This document shows, piece after piece, positions 61,610 through 64,000 of a stretch of DNA of 64,000 bases. Source of the stretch: Sphagnum compactum (lineage: Eukaryota > Bryophyta > Sphagnopsida > Sphagnales); NCBI GenBank assembly GCA_965153455.1, contig OZ234496.1:20514304-20578303 (forward strand), read 5' to 3'. The translations under genes and the position numbers were made by a program. The notes under the pieces are model-generated. The model worked only from the letters and a program-made list of their open reading frames with translations, was not told the origin of the DNA and did not search any database. How positions within the stretch are numbered: position 1 is the first letter of the stretch; the number at the start of each line of letters is the position of its first letter.

Positions 61610-62185
61610 CACCCACCGGCACAACATGCAGGATGGATGATTTATGGACAGAAAAACACTTTCTCGTCATATTCTTATCATTTGGCTAACCATGGTGATT
61701 AGCTATGTACTAACCATCCATATGCATCATAACATCCAAGTGCCTTTACTTATTGACTTATCTACATAGTAACCACTTACATTACTTACTTACTTAAAGT
61801 GCATTCACACTTGGTGTTAAGGACTTTAGTATTAAGTCCCCTAACACCAAGCTAGTCATTTAAGACCTAAACCTATTTACCATGCAGATTTTGAGTTACG
61901 TTAACATTCACTTAATATTAAACAATCACCCATTTAGCATTGGGTGCCACCTAAGATGCCACCTAGATTTTCACTTAACACTCACTTAACATTAGGTGTG
62001 AATGCACCTTTAGTTATGCTAGTTGCTCGCTTCCACGGCCAGTTAGGTGAGGGAAGGGGGCCACGTACGAGGGCTTATAAGATAGGTAACCAAGGTGGAA
62101 CCATGGTAACTCAGTTGTGATTTATTGGCAATTGAGTCATAACAGGTCTCCAATGGATGGTGCACTGGTGGGTAACATAATCCCA
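61610..62185 (+). repeat. Dispersed repeat family R, copy 2, interrupted by MITE copy B
   Basis: 61,610-61,796 and 62,014-62,185 match the 40.1-40.47 kb copy in order (CATGCAGGATGGATG; ACTAACCATCCATATGCATC; TAACCACTTACATT; ATAGGTAACCAAGGTGGAACC; GGTGGGTAACATAATCCC). The MITE sits between the last two blocks. Confidence 0.7.
61796..62013 (-). mobile_element. MITE copy B, nested in family R
   Basis: Bounded by AAAGTGCATTCACACTTGG and GTGTGAATGCACCTTT. Its complement matches copy A across the length (CACCCAATGCTAAATGGG, TCTTAAATGACTAG, CTAACACCAAGTG-type blocks). TTA/TAA-like bases flank both ends, which would fit a PIF/Harbinger-type MITE; this is tentative. Confidence 0.8.
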
Positions 62186-62189
62186 ACAC

Positions 62190-64000
62190 TTTTGAGGTTT
62201 CGGGGATGGTGCTGCCGCAGAGGTGAGCTGTTTTGTTGTGCGGAGGTGCACGCAACCCAAAACCAAAAAAAAAGTAAGGGCATGATCATTTAGCCTTTCA
62301 TCCACACATGGACCCCCCCTCCCACCCCCAAAGAGGCTACACCAAACGGAAAAATGATCTCAAATCCGCACAAATTTTTTTTAAAAAAAATTTGAGACAC
62401 ACATATGGAAATAACAACACTCTCAAATGCCCAAACTGATTTTATCTGTAGTGTATGTACACCGATCGGGTCAATCGTGAACAAATGTAGGCAAAACAAG
62501 CATTCCAAATGATACCAGAACGGCTAAGTGGGGTGGTGGTGCCCTGTACCCGAAGAGCTTTGTTGGTCCCATTTGCACTACTAAAAAGAAGAGACCGCGA
62601 CCAAATAGACTGGCAAAGAAAGAGCTTGACAACAAAAAGAGTGAATAATTCATGTCAACTGGAGGCCATCGGTATGAAGTACATGGGTGGATTTCCGAGG
62701 GAGCCAAGGCTACTCCCTCGGTGCCAAACGTAACCTTTTCTTTTGGGTTGAAAGTGTTTGTTGTATTTTTTAGGCAAACCACCTTATATGGTTCTTGGAC
62801 TGGTTCAGTTTCTTTGTTTTTTTGTCCGTCCCTAGGGATCGGTCCCTTTGAAGCTTTGTTCGTCTAGGGATGTGTTCAAATAAAGGACGGGTTTGTGGAA
62901 TAATTAATTAATCACACAAATTAGTTGGATTTTTGGCCACCTTCAGATGTATTTTGAACCACATCATCAAATACTCCCTATAGTAGAATTTCATTCCTTG
63001 TATGTCTTTTCTTTTTTATTTTTTTATTTGCAAAAGTGTGAAATTTTGCTGTAAAATACATTTTCCACTTGGAAAAAACTACATTTTCTCAAAAAAATTC
63101 TCAATTTTCTTTTCAGAAAATAACAAAAATTTGCCGCCCAAGAACAAATCATCTCTTGTATCATGAAATCAAATTACCAACATCTTCGTACAATTGGCAA
63201 ATTGGCAAACGTCAAATGCAATAGCAAATAATCAAATGTAGTTTATAGATTGAAATGATTATTTTTTTAATAAATTGTGTGGAATTTTTTGGATAGATTT
63301 CAAAACTTACATGGGTCACATGATAATGAATTTAATCAAAAGGTTTAGTGCACATGTTTTTTCCACATAACGATAGCCTTATGTTGATTGATTAGAAACA
63401 TGTCAACATTGATCAATGATATCCACACTAATGCATAGAAAAATGCAATTAGTGTGTGATTATTGCAGATTGTATTTTGTTTTGAGAATCATTTCTTATA
63501 GTGAATATGATTAGTAGGTATCACCAAAACTCTTTGCTGACTGGTTTTTTAAAAGCACAAAATTATTAGTGAACAATTTTGGATCCCAACATTACAAGTT
63601 GTCATGCTTATATATGAGATTCATTTTGAGGTTATAAACTTTAATATATACATAGTGCAATTGATTGGTATGAAAAAATTCATAAAATTATAGGAATCAT
63701 GGACTTTCAAAATTTGAGATTTGTAATAGTGCCAACATTAAACAAATGGATCCTGTTTGGTTCCACGATGAGCTTCAAAACCTGTTAGGGACACAGTTTT
63801 AGGTAGAAAATGTAATAATGAAAGCAAAATTGAAATGTATTATTTCACATCTAATGAAGCTTATTACCTATGATCTTTTACCTAGTAAAAAACATGTATA
63901 TCTTTCAAAAGTCCATTTCATATTTAAAAAACATGAATTGAATTGAGATTTTGCAAACATATTTTAAGGAATGAGCTTTATAAAAGTGAGAAAAATTATT
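62190..64000. other. AT-rich intergenic DNA, nothing recognised
   Basis: No domain, repeat array or long open frame supported. The open frames at 62,471-62,867 show no family resemblance. Confidence 0.45.

Overview
This window is nuclear DNA of a land plant: AT-rich, transposon-rich, with four genes that look intact. Intron sizes, plant-only gene families (xyloglucan xylosyltransferase, phytyl ester synthase, DUF630/DUF632) and a nuclear copy of plastid rpoC2 all point that way. The rpoC2 piece reads more like a fern or another non-seed plant than an angiosperm. That is a judgement from remembered protein patterns, so the lineage stays tentative.

Layout. 1-5.9 kb: AT-rich repeats, including a CACTA-type right end at about 3.72 kb. 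6.1-7.4 kb (minus): intronless GT34 xyloglucan xylosyltransferase. 8.1-9.0 kb: broken MSRA5-type methionine sulfoxide reductase gene. 12-18 kb: two small inverted-terminal-repeat elements, a decayed retroelement ORF and more CACTA-like ends. 18.02-18.38 kb: plastid rpoC2 fragment, followed directly by a 5'-truncated Ty1/copia element with one LTR (to 20.43 kb). 20.8-23.6 kb: decayed Ty3/gypsy integrase carrying a 153-bp CACTA-type MITE. 24.1-30.8 kb (plus): an 18-exon phytyl ester synthase-like gene whose exon phases join into one 744-residue frame. 32.31-33.18 kb (minus): short non-autonomous Helitron. 34.03-37.94 kb: decayed hAT transposon with a perfect 8-bp target duplication, nested in an older repeat (family R). 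40-43.6 kb: further R and TIR-element copies and a cluster of long poly-C/poly-G tracts. 45.1-46.2 kb (plus): intronless F-box gene. 49.1-50 kb: second decayed gypsy integrase. 51.1-55.0 kb (minus): six-exon DUF630/DUF632 gene (868 residues). 56-64 kb: minisatellites, a 178-bp tandem repeat, and two inverted copies of a MITE family, one nested in another R copy and one with a 31-bp perfect hairpin.

The four genes do not form a functional cluster: cell-wall synthesis, plastid lipid metabolism, ubiquitin-ligase targeting and a plasma-membrane/nitrate-signalling-type family are ordinary scattered plant genes. No CRISPR, tRNA or rRNA genes were seen. The most informative material is the nested transposon history, the plastid insertion, the MSRA5 pseudogene and the exon structure of the ester synthase gene, including a 16-nt microexon and a fossil partial exon copy.
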